DNA from: Basidiobolus meristosporus CBS 931.73
Lineage: Eukaryota; Basidiobolomycota; Basidiobolomycetes; Basidiobolales; Basidiobolaceae
Reading direction: 5' to 3'
NCBI GenBank assembly: GCA_002104905.1
Contig: MCFE01000137.1
Span: forward strand, 1-64,000
Length of the DNA: 64,000 bases
Shown: positions 12,008-25,593 of the stretch, piece by piece
Layout: each line of letters begins with the position of its first letter
How positions within the stretch are numbered: the first letter of the stretch is position 1
The notes under the pieces: generated by a model
Told to the model about the DNA's origin: nothing
Database searches by the model: none
Seen by the model: the letters and a program-made list of their open reading frames with translations, nothing else
Position numbers and translations under genes: made by a program

Positions 12008-12760
12008 CTAGAGATGCTCGCTTATTTGGATTGGGTACGTATTTCCGTTCCAGAAAAACGAGCGGTTCTCCAAATCTAAATGCTCGGCGAACTTCGTTAA
12101 AACGAGGGAGGACTTCAACAAAGCCATCTCGGCATGTTTTGTTTTGTTGTTGAGTGTTTTAGGGGAGGGATGGTAGATTCTACCGGATGTGCTAGACACG
12201 AGGATTTTTTCGGGGTGGAAAAGAAATCTTTTATCTCCGGCCCAGACAAGCTGTTCTCCTACAAATCCGATACAAATGACTGTTGTTAGTCCAGTGGTTT
12301 GGATGAATTGGAGAGCCAAGTTACTTAGAGGGGCTTACCATCTAAGTCGGAAAATACTATCGGTGCATCTTCACTCAGGATGTAATTCAGCTCCTTGCCA
12401 CAAGGGCTCACATAAGGATACTGTTCGTTGCGACCTGTATCGTTGACACGAAGTCTCTGGAAAAAGAAGTCCAAGAATCGCTTATCTTTGAAACCTAGAA
12501 ACCACATTCAGTCAAAGTGGAAACCAATGCCCATTTGGCTTTTGCGAAACACCGAGGGTAACTGTATATAATAGGAGAAGTAACTTACAGGTGGTGAAGT
12601 TCTTGGGCTTCGTATCCTCCAAAAACAACTGGCCATGAACGTCAATGTGATAGAAATACTCTCGAATATTGCTATAGGTTGAATACGAGCAGCTCTCTAT
12701 CTTGTGCAGCCTCACTTTTCTACATGTGGTAAGGCATGTTCTGAGTAGCGTTGGCAGCAT
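12008..12760 (-). CDS. UPF0598 family protein (human C8orf82-like), 3 exons
   Basis: Minus-strand exons 12589-12760, 12339-12494 and 12008-12258 join in phase to 192 aa. The family is recognised from its conserved run: YFYHIDVHGQLFLEDTKPKN, then FTTCFKDKRFLDFFFQRLR, then GRNEQYPYVSPCGKELNYI, and later GRIYHPSP. These match the layout of human C8orf82/UPF0598, for which no biochemical role is firmly established. The N-terminus MLPTLLRTCLTTCRKVR is Arg/Lys/Leu/Thr-rich without acids, typical of a mitochondrial presequence, which supports the ATG at 12760; an upstream in-frame ATG at 12826 would only add 22 residues. Both introns (94 and 80 nt) are GT-AG. Convergent with PSO2. Function is inferred only as a likely mitochondrial soluble protein. 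Confidence 0.85.
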
Positions 12761-13131
12761 GTTTTCTAGAAAATCTGAGGTGGTGTTTCCACAACGACAG
12801 CCCACATCTCTGCCATAATCCCTCACAGCATGATCGTATCATATGACAAGTGCACATTGAATTCGGTAGAAAAATCCGGATCGACTTTGATTGATCTAGG
12901 AACCCGATAACCTTCCACACAGATATGGAAACCTATGGGTGGATTACGAATGTTAGTGCGGGTGGTGCACGAGAAACATACAAGTTAGGCTATAATTGGC
13001 GTTTTCTTTTGAAAGGAAAAATCATTGCAGAGAGTGCATAATGAAGGAATGGCCATGGTTATATTAATCCATTCGACTCTATATGGGAGGTGGTGTCCCG
13101 ACACTTTCTATTTTTAGACATATACTTGAAT
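12761..13131. other. Upstream region of the UPF0598 gene
   Basis: Short non-coding stretch between the UPF0598 start and the left inverted-repeat arm. It presumably holds the minus-strand promoter. Nothing specific recognised. Confidence 0.4.
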
Positions 13132-13770
13132 AAGCCAATTCGACGCACATGCCGATAATTAAGGTTCAATAGCCCATTCACCCACCAATTCACCCATTCA
13201 TCACCCATCCATCCATTCCATTGGCACTGCTGGTCTGGTGGGATGCTGAATTACCCTCGGAGTTGCTTATGGAAAATACCCATGGTCCGTAGTATGGGGG
13301 CCTAGAGAGGGTTGGTGCGACGTCGATGCTACACAGCCCACCACAGCTCGACCCTATCCACCACCCACTTACCATTCCAGATTGCCAATCTCTGCCTAAT
13401 TTCGGTGACGAATCTGGAAGGCCCCCTTGGCCGGCGCTCCCTTCCATGTGTGATGTCCACGAGTGGATGGCATTCTATCCTCAGGGATGTACACACTCAC
13501 TGGTTTCCATTATGGTGTGTGTGATGTGTCTCGCTATGATTCACATTTGCCATGGTCGGCTGAAAGGACGTCCACTCAGCTCACATCTATCCCCGACCAC
13601 AAAGGATGTGTGAGTGGATGTCGCTCAGTAGTCGCCTGGGCGTGCGACGTAATGAGCATGGAGGGGTAGAGTGAGGATGGCCAGGGCCCCTACAATGCAC
13701 TTCTGTCTAACGGTGGGTGAGGGTGAGGAAGAGGACCGAAGTGGGGTCAAGGGCAATGACAAAGGGGAGG
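13132..13770 (+). repeat. Left arm of a ~640-bp inverted repeat
   Basis: The reverse complement of 18466-19110 is almost identical. Two overlapping frames of 85 and 95 codons are identical in both arms, and only isolated mismatches were seen, mostly in the last 100 bp. The outer end (AAGCCAATTCGACGCACATG) carries degenerate CCCATTCA/CCCATCCA tandem units. No protein motif is present, so the shared ORFs are treated as by-products. It could be a non-autonomous transposon family present in both orientations, or a duplicated segment; no target duplication was identified. Confidence 0.9.
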
Positions 13771-16425
13771 GTAGGCATCATCACTTTCATATCTGACACA
13801 TATTGGCTAGCATCAGTATAAGGTGATAGTTGTGATGGGTACATCGATAGCGCTACCGGTAGTGGTGGGAGTGGTGGTGCCGATGCCGATGTGAGTGGTT
13901 ATTCTTGTGTGTAGATTCTTGGATCCCCGATCTGAATGCGAACGGTCTCAGTCTGGACAAGGCTGAATATTCAGCGAAATCCCCAACACTCACCAATCGT
14001 ACCTACTGCATTGATCTGGATCGGCAACATTTCGATGTAAAAGCATGCACCTGTGTATGTGAGGGTGCAGGTATATTGTGTTTTGCGAGTCTCAGGTGTG
14101 ATACTTGAAATTTACCTTTCTCCCAAGTATTGGAATGTACTTGCACTGTATTGAGTGTAGCCAGGCGCAAATTATCTCCATGAACATTGCCGTGGCCATG
14201 GTACGAAAGTACGAGCTTGGGTGCGAACATGGCCTTGGGTCTAATGGACTGTACTTTATTTGGACGTTACTAGTACCACCACGAGTACAGTAGGAATGAA
14301 GAATAGGGTAAAGAGTGTTTACTGTACGGTCATCCCAGTGACCAAGATGAACGTAGTCCTCGTAGGACGCGCATGCATTCCTGACCTTGGGATTGAGGGT
14401 CTCAACCAGTTGCTGCAACGCACCATACTTTTTCTGCATAACTCCATCCCTCTCAACCACCAAGCCACACCACATTGCACACCACACCCCAGCATCACAC
14501 ATTCCCATACAACATCGTACAGTACTGCATAACATACATGACGGAAAATGGATGAGAGTTGATGAGATCTGTTGATCGATAGGCACCGATCCAGTCATTG
14601 CTCGGTTGTTCCCAAGGAAAGCTATATATAGAAGCAGCAGAGGCTTTATCATCGGCGGACGGCTGTCAAAATCACAGATTATATGGGCGGTATGAGCTGT
14701 GGAGCGAGCAAACGAAGGTTTGGGTTGCTTCAGTAAAGTATCTACATAGCTGGAGTAATAGGTGAGGAAAATTTAAATGTTCAACTGAGTATCTAATACT
14801 CTCGTTGGTTTGATTCAAGTGCTCCGAATTGAATTAGCCATACCCACACACTGCTATGTTTCGGGAGTTCAAATATTCCATAGGCTCAACCAAGCCCTTG
14901 AAACCCCCAGTTTTTTCAGCAACCCTTATACATCGACAGGGGGCTCAACTACCTCGATGCGCTGGGCCTCCGGTGGAAGTGAATCAAGTTAAATGAGGTG
15001 ATGAATAAACTGCTCCGAAGTGGCGTCACCGTCGGGCCCATTGTGCTCCTAGTGGGTTTTCACGAGGGGAATGCGTTGTCCAGTGTGCCGTTTGCGATGA
15101 GTTTGGCAGGGGTAGCTAAAGGTGAGAATAAAACCAGCAAAATTCGAGGTTTTTGTATACCAAATCTGATGGGGGCCAATCAGTATTGCTGAGCCGAATG
15201 TTCTGAGGATTGGGTTGTGTCATGATCTACGTGTTGGTAGCGATGTTTGTGAATACTAAAGCCATCAGAATTGCCATTGTTGTTAACAAGAGATGGATGC
15301 CCTCGATCAACCGCCCCTATTGGCCCGTCAATCACTAGCCTCCGGCATCCATTGATCTTATTGCTACCCACTATTAGAATGTCTCTGCTTTTTGGTCGTT
15401 TCGAATGATCGTCCGAGGCAAGACAGCCAACCATATCGTCTTGAAGAAAGTTCCACCCACAATCCACTATCTCAAATATAGATAGTTTCTAAACATGTTA
15501 GGCTATGTAGTCATCGTGCCAACTAGATCCTGCCTTCTTTGGCGATCGTGAGTCAGCAATCTCAAGCTTTGTAAATCGGATATCAGTCACCCCAAGTGAC
15601 CTATGCAGGAAGTGCTCCAGAACAATCGATGGCATTCTCAAAATACAGATGGTAAGTTGGAATGGGGTCGTGCTGAGTACGCCTTGTCAATGCCCCTATC
15701 CATATTGGTTCTCTCCATTGTCAACTGCGAATTGCACACAACTCATGCAACTGCAGATGACTTCTCACGATCCATTTAAGTAACCGGTGGATAGATTATG
15801 ACTCCCAGTCAATGTACCACTGCCATGCCCCCTTAATTGGAGCTCTCCAGTCATGAGTACACAGAATCAGCGACTCGACCTCAAAAGAAAACCCAATTCT
15901 TTGTTCTTGGAATATCCTTTTTTGGGTGGCACTCCGTTAGGACAAATGGACCCTGCCGTATGACAGCTACCTGGCACTCGATGCGTGGTATTTGACCACA
16001 GGTAATTACCATACCAGACGGAAGCTTAATGATTTATCTTGGTGGCCGGCGTTTGATTTGTTGACATCAGCGGTAAGCCTGGAGATTCGATACCGTATGG
16101 ATAGCTGAGGGTAATCCACAAGTTGTAAATACCGCCTCACCCGAATTTGCCAATGGAACCTTCGACCAGACAAAATGGATTTAAGCGAGATATGTGCAAT
16201 CAAATTTAAATTGACTATTCTGAAAAGTATATATTCTCGGGTCACCTCCTCTATGTTGCCAACGTGGAATTGATTTTCCTTTTTGTCAACTCCTTTTATA
16301 TCACCGCGTCCAGTTACATTCGCTCCCTTAATCTTTTGGATCTCTCAACACATTCCGGTATTGCGTTAGAGGTAGAATACGACAAGCTCTCAGCGCTCAC
16401 ACTGTTCGTGCACGCAAACATCACC
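13771..16425. other. Intergenic, no gene recognised
   Basis: The longest ORF is 186 codons on minus (14092-14652), starting with a hydrophobic MIKPLLLLYIAFLG. It lacks any family motif, overlaps several other open frames and could not be extended by plausible introns. The stretch 16264-16425 is in frame with the zinc-finger gene but is taken as leader. Confidence 0.45.
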
Positions 16426-17212
16426 ATGGATTTCTATAAGATCTTGAACCCCACCAACGAGCCTTTTCCTTATGAGGGTAGTACACAGTCTACCGCAAAC
16501 ACTCTGGTGGCGTCCGGCTCAGATGGCCTCGCGAATAAAAAAACCTTCACTTGCTATTTAAAAAATTGCGGAAGAACCTTCACTAGAAAGTCGGATCTCT
16601 CCCGACATCAAAGAATCCACACCGGAGAAAGACCCTACACCTGCGACTGGAAGGGCTGTGGCAAAGGCTTCATACAGCGCTCCGCCTTGACTGTCCACTA
16701 TCGGACCCATACTGGTGAGCGACCACATGCTTGCGATTTTTACAATTGCACTCGGTCCTTCAGCGATGTAAGTATTTTCAATGCTGCAAGTTCTTCTTGT
16801 GGAATAAATACCTAACGACGACCTATCAGTCCTCCTCACTGGCAAGACATAAAAGAAGTCATACCGGAAAGAAGCCACATGCATGCCCGCATCCTGGTTG
16901 CGAAAAACGCTTCACGCGTAAAACCACCCTGCGTCGTCATCAGATTGCCAACAACCACCTGGGCTGTTTATCCGATTCCTGGTAAGAAACCAATGATTTT
17001 CACTTGGGCACTGCAATAGTGGATCTAATTTTCCGAATGCTCACAGTGATTATTCCGAGACTGGACTTGGTCCCTTTCGTCGCTCCCCATCTAGCTCAGG
17101 CTCCAGCGTTTCTCCCCCAATAACACCCGACAACCCGAAGTTCCCTTACAGTATACCGACATGGAAGCCGGCACCACCTGTTCCTATCACTTTGTTACCT
17201 CAGTTGCCATGA
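16426..17212 (+). CDS. C2H2 zinc-finger protein with four fingers (3 exons)
   Basis: Exons 16426-16767, 16830-16981 and 17047-17212 join in phase to 219 aa, with introns of 62 and 65 nt. Four consecutive C2H2 fingers lie at C43-C48-H61-H65, C73-C78-H91-H95, C103-C108-H121-H125 and C133-C138-H151-H157; the last has an H-x5-H spacing. The intron splits finger 3. Linkers are TGERPY, TGERPH and TGKKPH, as in sequence-specific DNA-binding transcription factors. The CxxxxC spacing resembles TFIIIA/ZNF143-type fingers. The C-terminus is Ser/Pro-rich ([18 protein letters not shown]) and may be an activation or regulatory tail. The start has good context (CACCATGG). Target genes are unknown. The gene lies between the two inverted-repeat arms. 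Confidence 0.88.
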
Positions 17213-18465
17213 TTCAATTATGCTCCTCTACGTTCGATGGGGAGTATCGCGTATCGAGGATGAAACGCCGCGCTTGCATATTGTTTCCAGCAAGATGCAG
17301 TCTGTAGCTACATATCCTAGGGGGAGCATCGTTGTTCTGTATGTGGCCTACTATAGACTGAGCTGGATAGTTATCGTCAATTAGACTGGTATATAGATTC
17401 ATATCAGGCATTACACTTTTCACATCTAGTCATATATTCACCGAGCGTTGCTCATGCACTGTTTATGTAACCCATGTACATACATTTATGGCCTTTATCA
17501 GTAGCGTCTCTGATAAGGATTGATGATCTATTATATTAAACGTGATAGGTCTTCAGCCCATTTGTTTCAGTTGGCTCAGCTTACGCGACTCGCCGTTGTT
17601 TCGGTGTTGTGACAGTTCATCACCCAAAACCGTGGGCTCACAAAAAATGCTTCGGCCTCAGTGTCGATGGATGGCAGATTGCAGGTACGTCTACATCAGC
17701 ACTGGAGTGACCACTATTCAAGATACACCCTCTTATTCAGAACTGTGAATGGAGATGTTCACCTTTGGCGTAACTAACTGCAAATACGCAGCAATTAATG
17801 TGTCGGCCACACCTCGTGTTACTACCTTATTCGTATGAAGTATTCGCAATTGTAGTCCCACTACCTCGAGCGTGCGCACATCCCATTGATGCAAAGGCCA
17901 CAGGTAGATCATCATTCACTTGCTGACCATTCGTTATTTCCCAGCAGCTGGATGATTGTGCACCATCTGGGATAAGACATATTAAGCAAACCCAATCTAT
18001 GAGATCAATATCCATATCTCAACCCCAGATAGGAGGCGAGAAGGAACGGTTCAATCAGGTAGTGTGTGATTCACTAGGAGCCAGGAGACAGGACAATTTG
18101 ACCATTCGGAAAGTGGGTGTGAGTTGACGCCACCATTGCATAATTACCCTCTGGATTTTGGAATTTCCCAATTGATTTGCCATTAGCCTTTGTGGATTTA
18201 TTCTAGGTAACTGATAATCTCGATAGATGGGGTTATTACCCTAAGATAAGGAAGGCCATTTATCACCAATATATCAATGCAAATCCATCCAAGGAATAGC
18301 CACCAAATAATATTCTTACCTCCCGCCCACTACCCCGGATATATGGATTCTCCACTCTACCACCCACACAATCTCCGATTTTGACAACCATCCGCTGATG
18401 GTAAAGGCTCTACTACTGCCATATATGGCTTACCTTGGGAGCAATCGAGTAATGGCTAGATAGAT
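17213..18465. other. Intergenic, no gene recognised
   Basis: Downstream of the zinc-finger gene. Only ORFs under 70 codons, none with motifs. Confidence 0.45.
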
Positions 18466-19110
18466 GCCCGCCTTCCTCCTTTGCCATTACCTTACACCCA
18501 CTTCGGTCCCCTTCCTCACCCTCACCCACCGTTAGACAGAAGTGCATTGTAGGGGCCCTGGCCATCCTTACTCTACCCCTCCATGCTCATTACGTCGCAC
18601 GCCCAGGCGACTACTGAGCGACATCCACTCACACATCCTTTGTGGTCGGGGATAGATGTGAGCTGAGTGGACGTCCTTTCAGCCGACCATGGCAAATGTG
18701 AATCATAGCGAGACACATCACACACACCATAATGGAAACCAGTGAGTGTGTACATCCCTGAGGATAGAATGCCATCCACTCGTGGACATCACACATGGAA
18801 GGGAGCGCCGGCCAAGGGGGCCTTCCAGATTCGTCACCGAAATTAGGCAGAGATTGGCAATCTGGAATGGTAAGTGGGTGGTGGATAGGGTCGAGCTGTG
18901 GTGGGCTGTGTAGCATCGACGTCGCACCAACCCTCTCTAGGCCCCCATACTACGGACCATGGGTATTTTCCATAAGCAACTCCGAGGGTAATTCAGCATC
19001 CCACCAGACCAGCAGTGCCAATGGAATGGATGGATGGGTGATGAATGGGTGAATTGGTGGGTGAATGGGCTATTGAACCTTAATTATCGGCATGTGTGTC
19101 GAATTGGCTT
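18466..19110 (-). repeat. Right arm of the ~640-bp inverted repeat
   Basis: Inverted, nearly identical partner of 13132-13770. The arms are separated by about 4.7 kb. Their outer ends (AAGCCAATTCGA in the inverted sense) face away from each other. At the inner end similarity fades around GGAAGGCGGGCATC. Confidence 0.9.
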
Positions 19111-20810
<1,700 letters not shown>

Positions 20811-21847
20811 GCTTGTTTGTCGCGAACCTTCAACTGTGTATAGAAATCCGGATAAGTACCGGGGTGAAGGCCACCCAGATCCATTACAGAATGACGAGGG
20901 CGTTACCGTTGACTGTTTACATAGACGTGCACATTTACTCCATTCTCACGCAAAACCGTTCCGGGTGAGAATTCGGTTGTCAATAAATTTCATCAAAGTA
21001 GATTATCGTATTGATTCGCAATCGGATGTGACGAGGTGAATTGGCGAATGTCGACTTGCTAGGTTTCTTGACTTATTTTTAACCGCCAATCACTCTCCCG
21101 TAATGTAAGGATCATGGCGGTGCTGGCGAAAGGTGCTCCGATATTGGTAAACTATGGGTAGGGAGGTGCTTGGTTGCGGATGCCTGTCCCTACGTGGGTC
21201 ATATGGAAGAATGTCAGCTTTTTTGGATCAGTTGATGGATATGCTATAGCTCTACTGCATGTTGCTGAGGACGCCTAGTGTACATCATAACATCTTCATT
21301 TCACGGGGAATTAATTGTTGTGCCCAATGAGGTCCAAACGTTTAGTCGTGATAACAAGTATTTCTCTTGTGTCTGTTGTTGAATGATGCAAATATGATTC
21401 ATACAACCGGTGTTTGGCTGTTTGGATTTCTGCTGAAGACTATTGGCTAGAAGAGATATTTGCAGTACTCTACCTTGTTGAGCTATTCCCAATTCATGGC
21501 TTTTCAGTTCTGGTATGCAGGAGTGGAGTAAATAAACAAATATCCACGGACGTGGGGCTTAATTAATCAAAAGTTGGCGTAACAGGGTTAATGCCAATTA
21601 CCGCATCGAGGATCATGCGCTGGAATGAAACATACCGGCTGTGGATGCCATCATGCGTTGTAAATATTCTAATGTTATCCAGATAGGAAATATTTGTCGA
21701 CGGGATGCTGCAGTTTGATGTAATAGAGCCCAGAGCTTTGGGAGGCGCAACCATATTTAATGATGCTTGGTCTACGAGGGGTAGTAGCGAATCCCTCTAT
21801 CTCTTCGCTTCGGTGATCTGATTGATACACCGTATTTTTATCCCAAA
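20811..21847. other. Intergenic, no gene recognised
   Basis: 3' flank of thymidylate synthase and upstream of the small ORF at 21848. No motif found on either strand. Confidence 0.45.
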
Positions 21848-22204
21848 ATGTCCGCCGTTAGCCTAGAATTCCTTCAAGATGCACACCGTTACTACGAAAT
21901 CCTATCAGCCCATCCACGTAGCCACCAACTGAGCGTTGGTAAATCGAAACATTTGCATCAGCCCCGCTTACGCACACAGCGTAGCATAGAAGATGCAAAA
22001 AGGTTCTGCTCTCGCAGTGCCTCTCACCGAACTGCAACACCGCTCGGTGGTGACCCCGAGTCCCGTGCCACACCAAGCATGGAGGAGCTGAGATTGCGCT
22101 TAGAGTACTATTTCCGAATGACGGCACTGCGGCAGAGTTATCCTGCTAGTTTGGAGTCATTAGAAATCAGGGCTCCCTCACCTGTGTTGAACATTTTAAA
22201 CTAA
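21848..22204 (+). CDS. Small hypothetical protein
   Basis: Open frame of 118 aa with an ATG 11 bp after a TATTTTTA-like stretch. It has normal GC content for this half of the window and a helix-prone, charged C-terminal half (MEELRLRLEYYFRMTALRQ). No family recognised, no signal peptide, no membrane segment. The CpG content and the lack of a competing antisense ORF of equal quality make it a plausible gene, but it could be spurious. Confidence 0.4.
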   Translation: MSAVSLEFLQDAHRYYEILSAHPRSHQLSVGKSKHLHQPRLRTQRSIEDAKRFCSRSASHRTATPLGGDPESRATPSMEELRLRLEYYFRMTALRQSYPASLESLEIRAPSPVLNILN

Positions 22205-22608
22205 GCTAAACCAATACCATTTCATGCATGTCCACCTATTTATTAGGCTAGTGAGCTATCGATTCATGTACATATGATATGAGGCAGGTTCCTTGGTCTT
22301 CATTACTCACTGGGTTCATCTATGATCCACTGTTGAATAAACGTGCCGCTCTACCGTCACATTATGGGATTAGCAAGGCTCGTCTACGTAATTATGTAGC
22401 AGCAACGCCTTGTCAAGAAAGGAACTCGTGTGCAGCGCAGTCGAGGATATTCGTAGTAGTAGCGAAATACAAAATGGCGAGGTATGGGCACTTGGGATCT
22501 GATGAATGGTGCTTCTCTTAGAGCTGGCATTATTTAGACATATTTATTAATTATTGAGTAGGATTCCGAAGGCAGGTTCACTATACTACAACATGAAAAG
22601 ATTGCGGT
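22205..22608. other. Short intergenic gap
   Basis: Between the small plus-strand ORF and the 3' end of the SOD gene. An 80-codon ORF at 22279-22521 has no supporting feature. Confidence 0.4.
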
Positions 22609-23218
22609 CTAAGCAATTCGGTTCGGTTGGATGATTCCGCAAGCAATACGCCCTTTGGCATCGCCGTTGATCAGGGAAGCTGCATTACCGCCTTTTCCAA
22701 GATCGTCTTTGCCTTCATGTATAACAAGGGCTCGGCTAATATTTGGAGATGCCTGTTAGTATCTGCTTATGGTGTGGGGGTTCAATGAAAACCTACCCAA
22801 TAATTGAATTTGGTCCTTCTAGCTCAATTATATGATCCGTGATGGTGAAATTTGCCGTGCCTGAAGAATCGGCTTCGATGTTGCCCAGGTCACCGACATG
22901 TCGCTCAGCGCTATCAGGCCCCCCATGGCTCTTCTTGAATGGGTTGTAGTGCCCGCCAGCAGCGTTGCAGCTATCGTCTAGATTGCCTTTTTCGTGGATG
23001 TGAAATCCATGCTTGCCCTCAGGCAACCCTTGCACACTGCCAATGATCTCTATGCCTTCATTCCTTTGTATAAACTCCACAGTTCCTGTTACACCTTTGC
23101 CACCGGCGGTGAACTTGGCAATGGCGCTGTCCGTATCCATCTCTTGGGCCGTAGCGGTGAGGGTGCTAATGGTCAATACACTTAGTATAACGACGGCTTT
23201 GGTGAATGCGTTAGTCAT
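22609..23218 (-). CDS. Secreted Cu/Zn superoxide dismutase (2 exons)
   Basis: Minus-strand exons 22797-23218 and 22609-22735 join in phase around a 61-nt intron to 182 aa. It converts superoxide to O2 and H2O2. A cleavable signal peptide ([20 protein letters not shown], about residues 1-24) points to the cell wall or outside. All metal ligands are present: H73 and H75 in GFHIH, H90, H98, H107, D110 and H147. The structural disulfide pair is C84 and C173. Motifs [10 protein letters not shown] and [19 protein letters not shown] are typical. The second Met of the open frame was chosen because the signal peptide begins there and a TATA-like element lies just upstream at 23265-23272. Confidence 0.95.
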
Positions 23219-23717
23219 GATGATAGCGTAGAGGAGTATTTTTACGTCAGCCCGCAAGGGCCGTCTATTTATGACTTCAACAGCTAGCCGGTTGGTACGG
23301 TGTATAGACTTGTTGAAGAAGATCAATGTATCATGATTCGCTCGATCGCGCTGCGAAACTTGTTTTGCAGAGGAATGGCTCTCGCTCGTTTCAGGTTACT
23401 GATACTTCTGCGATCCGTCAAATCGGGGATTAACTCCACGACTCTTGGTCACAGAAGAAATGCCCAGTAAATCTCAAACATCGCGCCATTTTATCGATTG
23501 GCTTCCGAAAACCAAGCCGACAGTTACATCAACACATTGTGAACAATCATCGGAAGGGAGTTTATTACCCAAACAATTCCAGATCAATCGTAGTAAAGCT
23601 GTCTTATTTATGTTGGGCGTATCGCGCTGCATGGGTCGACCAGATATGCTACACAGTGTATGATAGAGTTGCCAAGGGTGGCTTTTGCGGTTGCTAGTGA
23701 TTGGTATAATGTGGTAT
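23219..23717. other. Gap between SOD and the phosphate transporter
   Basis: Holds the SOD promoter and the transporter's 3' flank. No ORF with support. Confidence 0.4.
23265..23272 (-). promoter_or_regulatory. TATA-like element of the SOD gene
   Basis: On the minus strand the sequence reads ATAAATAG about 47 bp before the ATG. A CRE/ATF-like palindrome TGACGTAA lies between it and the start (23242-23249). It is a candidate stress-response site, but by sequence only. Confidence 0.35.
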
Positions 23718-25593
23718 CTAGGGGTTAGATAGGGCGGTTTTAATAGGTACAAAGATTGCGATGGTCATCAGCGCAGAGCATGGGATTGTTAGCACCCATG
23801 AGAAGAAACACCAGCTAACGAGCCTCCAGTTCAGAGCACCCAGTGTATTGTTGCATAGACCCACAGCTGCTGTGGCTCCAGTAACACACTGGGTGGTGGA
23901 GATTGGTGCGCCAAGCTTTGAGCAAGTTAGCACAGTTAAGCAACTTCCTAGCTCAATGCTGAAGCCTCTACTTGGGGAATGGAATGTTAGCTGATTGCCT
24001 AGGGATCTCATGATCTTATAGCCGTATGTAAACAGTCCAAAATCAATGGCAATGCCGCCTAGTGCTAGAATCCACAGCGGCACTGGGGTCACATTGCCAA
24101 TATCGATGCCACCAGTTCGCCAGGTGTAATAGATTGTGCTTAGTGGGCCTGCTGCGTTAGCCACATCGTTGGACCCGTGTGCGAAGCTTGCCATACATGC
24201 GGTAACCACCTGAAGGAGATTATACATATACTCGGTGTTATTGTCGTAACGGGTGGCCAGCTCATGGATTTTCTGCAAGTCCTCGTCCGTCAAATAGTCC
24301 ATCTCCTTCTGGACCCCATTAAAGACGATTCCCTTGAAGGTTTCAAAGACATCCCCTTTTTCCTGGTTAGCTTCCGGGAGCAATACAAGTCCAGTATCGG
24401 TGTTTCCGCAGGACTCTCTAGGGCTGACACCTAAATTCAGGGTCTCCATCCTTCTCTTTCGTGGTAAGCAATTGATCACAAATACGTGATACCAAGAGAG
24501 GTCCTCGCAGTACTCCAGTTTACGCCTCATCCATGGAACGACGAAGAATCTGCAGAAGATGGTGACAGCAACGGTGATGCCGATGGCGATTCCCCAAATC
24601 GCGCCTGTCTTGAGGGTTAGTGATGGATATCTCTGCGTAACGCTGATGAATGGAATCTACCTAGAGATATGCCGTTGAGATCGGGAAATCCATTATACAG
24701 AATGTAAAAGGTGTTTATGAGTGCGGTGATGCCAAAGTAGACAGGAATGGCCATCAAGCCTCTTTCAAATGAATTTGCCCTGGAAAGGATCTGGGTAATT
24801 GGGTGAGTTTAGAAGCATTCTGAAGTGATATTACGTGCCAAGGCTTTACCGCATATTTAGTGGTAGAGTATATGATGGCGGTTACAATTCCTGCGGCAAT
24901 TGGTGACAGAAACCAAGACAGAATCATTCTCCCGACGCCTGTGTTCATATGCCATGAGCTATAAGCTGAAGAAATGCAGCGGTTCATGATGCCTACCAGT
25001 TTTCCATTGAACGCTACTGGGCCCAAAGCTAACCATTCCAACCCCGATAATGGCTCCAACTGTGAATAATACCTCAGCTTATGTCCAATACCCATAGTCC
25101 TCCGCACATGAGAATACGTACCTATGGAGTGGGTTGTGGAGACTGGCCACCCACGAGATGTGGCAAAAATCACCCACGCTCCGGCACCGAAGAGTGCGCA
25201 AACCATACCCAGCTAAACAGAGTCGTGATTCAGCAAACATTGCAAATAGCCGGTATCAAAACGGACCATACCATCAGTAATTGCGGGCTCCCTTCGAAAT
25301 GCCTCGTATCAATGATATCTCCGCGAATGGTTGATACCGTCCCAGAGCCGAGAAGAATCGCACCAAGAAACTCGGTAAACAACCCAATAATTGCCGCATG
25401 CAGGAGAGTGATCGATTGTGAAGAAACGGAGCTGGAGAAGGAATTGGCGAAGTCGTTGGCGCCTGATTGGGTGTGAGGATGCTTAATGCAAGACGGGCGA
25501 TTGTCAAAGAAATGAGTTACCTATGCCATACGCCATAGAGAATGCAAAGAAGATTCCTAACACGAATAACCAAGTGTTCTCATATGGTTCCAT
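23718..25593 (-). CDS. PHO89: PHO89-like Na+/phosphate symporter (PiT family), 7 exons
   Basis: Minus-strand exons 25521-25593, 25272-25462, 25122-25212, 24997-25059, 24850-24938, 24661-24790 and 23718-24604 join in phase to 507 aa; introns are 56-62 nt. PiT transporters import phosphate with sodium across the plasma membrane. The two inverted-repeat signatures of the family are present: GANDFAN (residues 25-31) and GSNDVAN (356-362). Further family strings are GWPVSTTHSIVGAIIGVG and APISTTQCVTGATAAVGL. Hydrophobic helices cluster on both sides of a central hydrophilic loop (about 240-340) containing KEMDYLTDEDLQKIHELATR. The short third to fifth exons were placed to keep these helices intact. 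The protein is slightly shorter than yeast Pho89, mainly in the loop. A second acceptor is possible for exon 7 but gives a poorer fit. Confidence 0.93.

Noticed and set aside
13190-13669. ORFs of 68-95 codons duplicated exactly at 18573-19052
   Set aside because: They lie in all frames of the two inverted-repeat arms. Their identity follows from DNA identity, not protein conservation.
14092-14652. 186-codon minus ORF with a hydrophobic start, possible secreted protein
   Set aside because: No family motif, overlapped by open frames on both strands, no plausible continuation by introns, and no matching codon pattern. Kept only as a note in the intergenic entry.
24605-24660. Alternative acceptor or donor pairs for the transporter's last intron
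   Set aside because: Other acceptors gave stops or lost the GAIWGIAIG helix. The chosen pair (56-nt intron) keeps phase and similarity.
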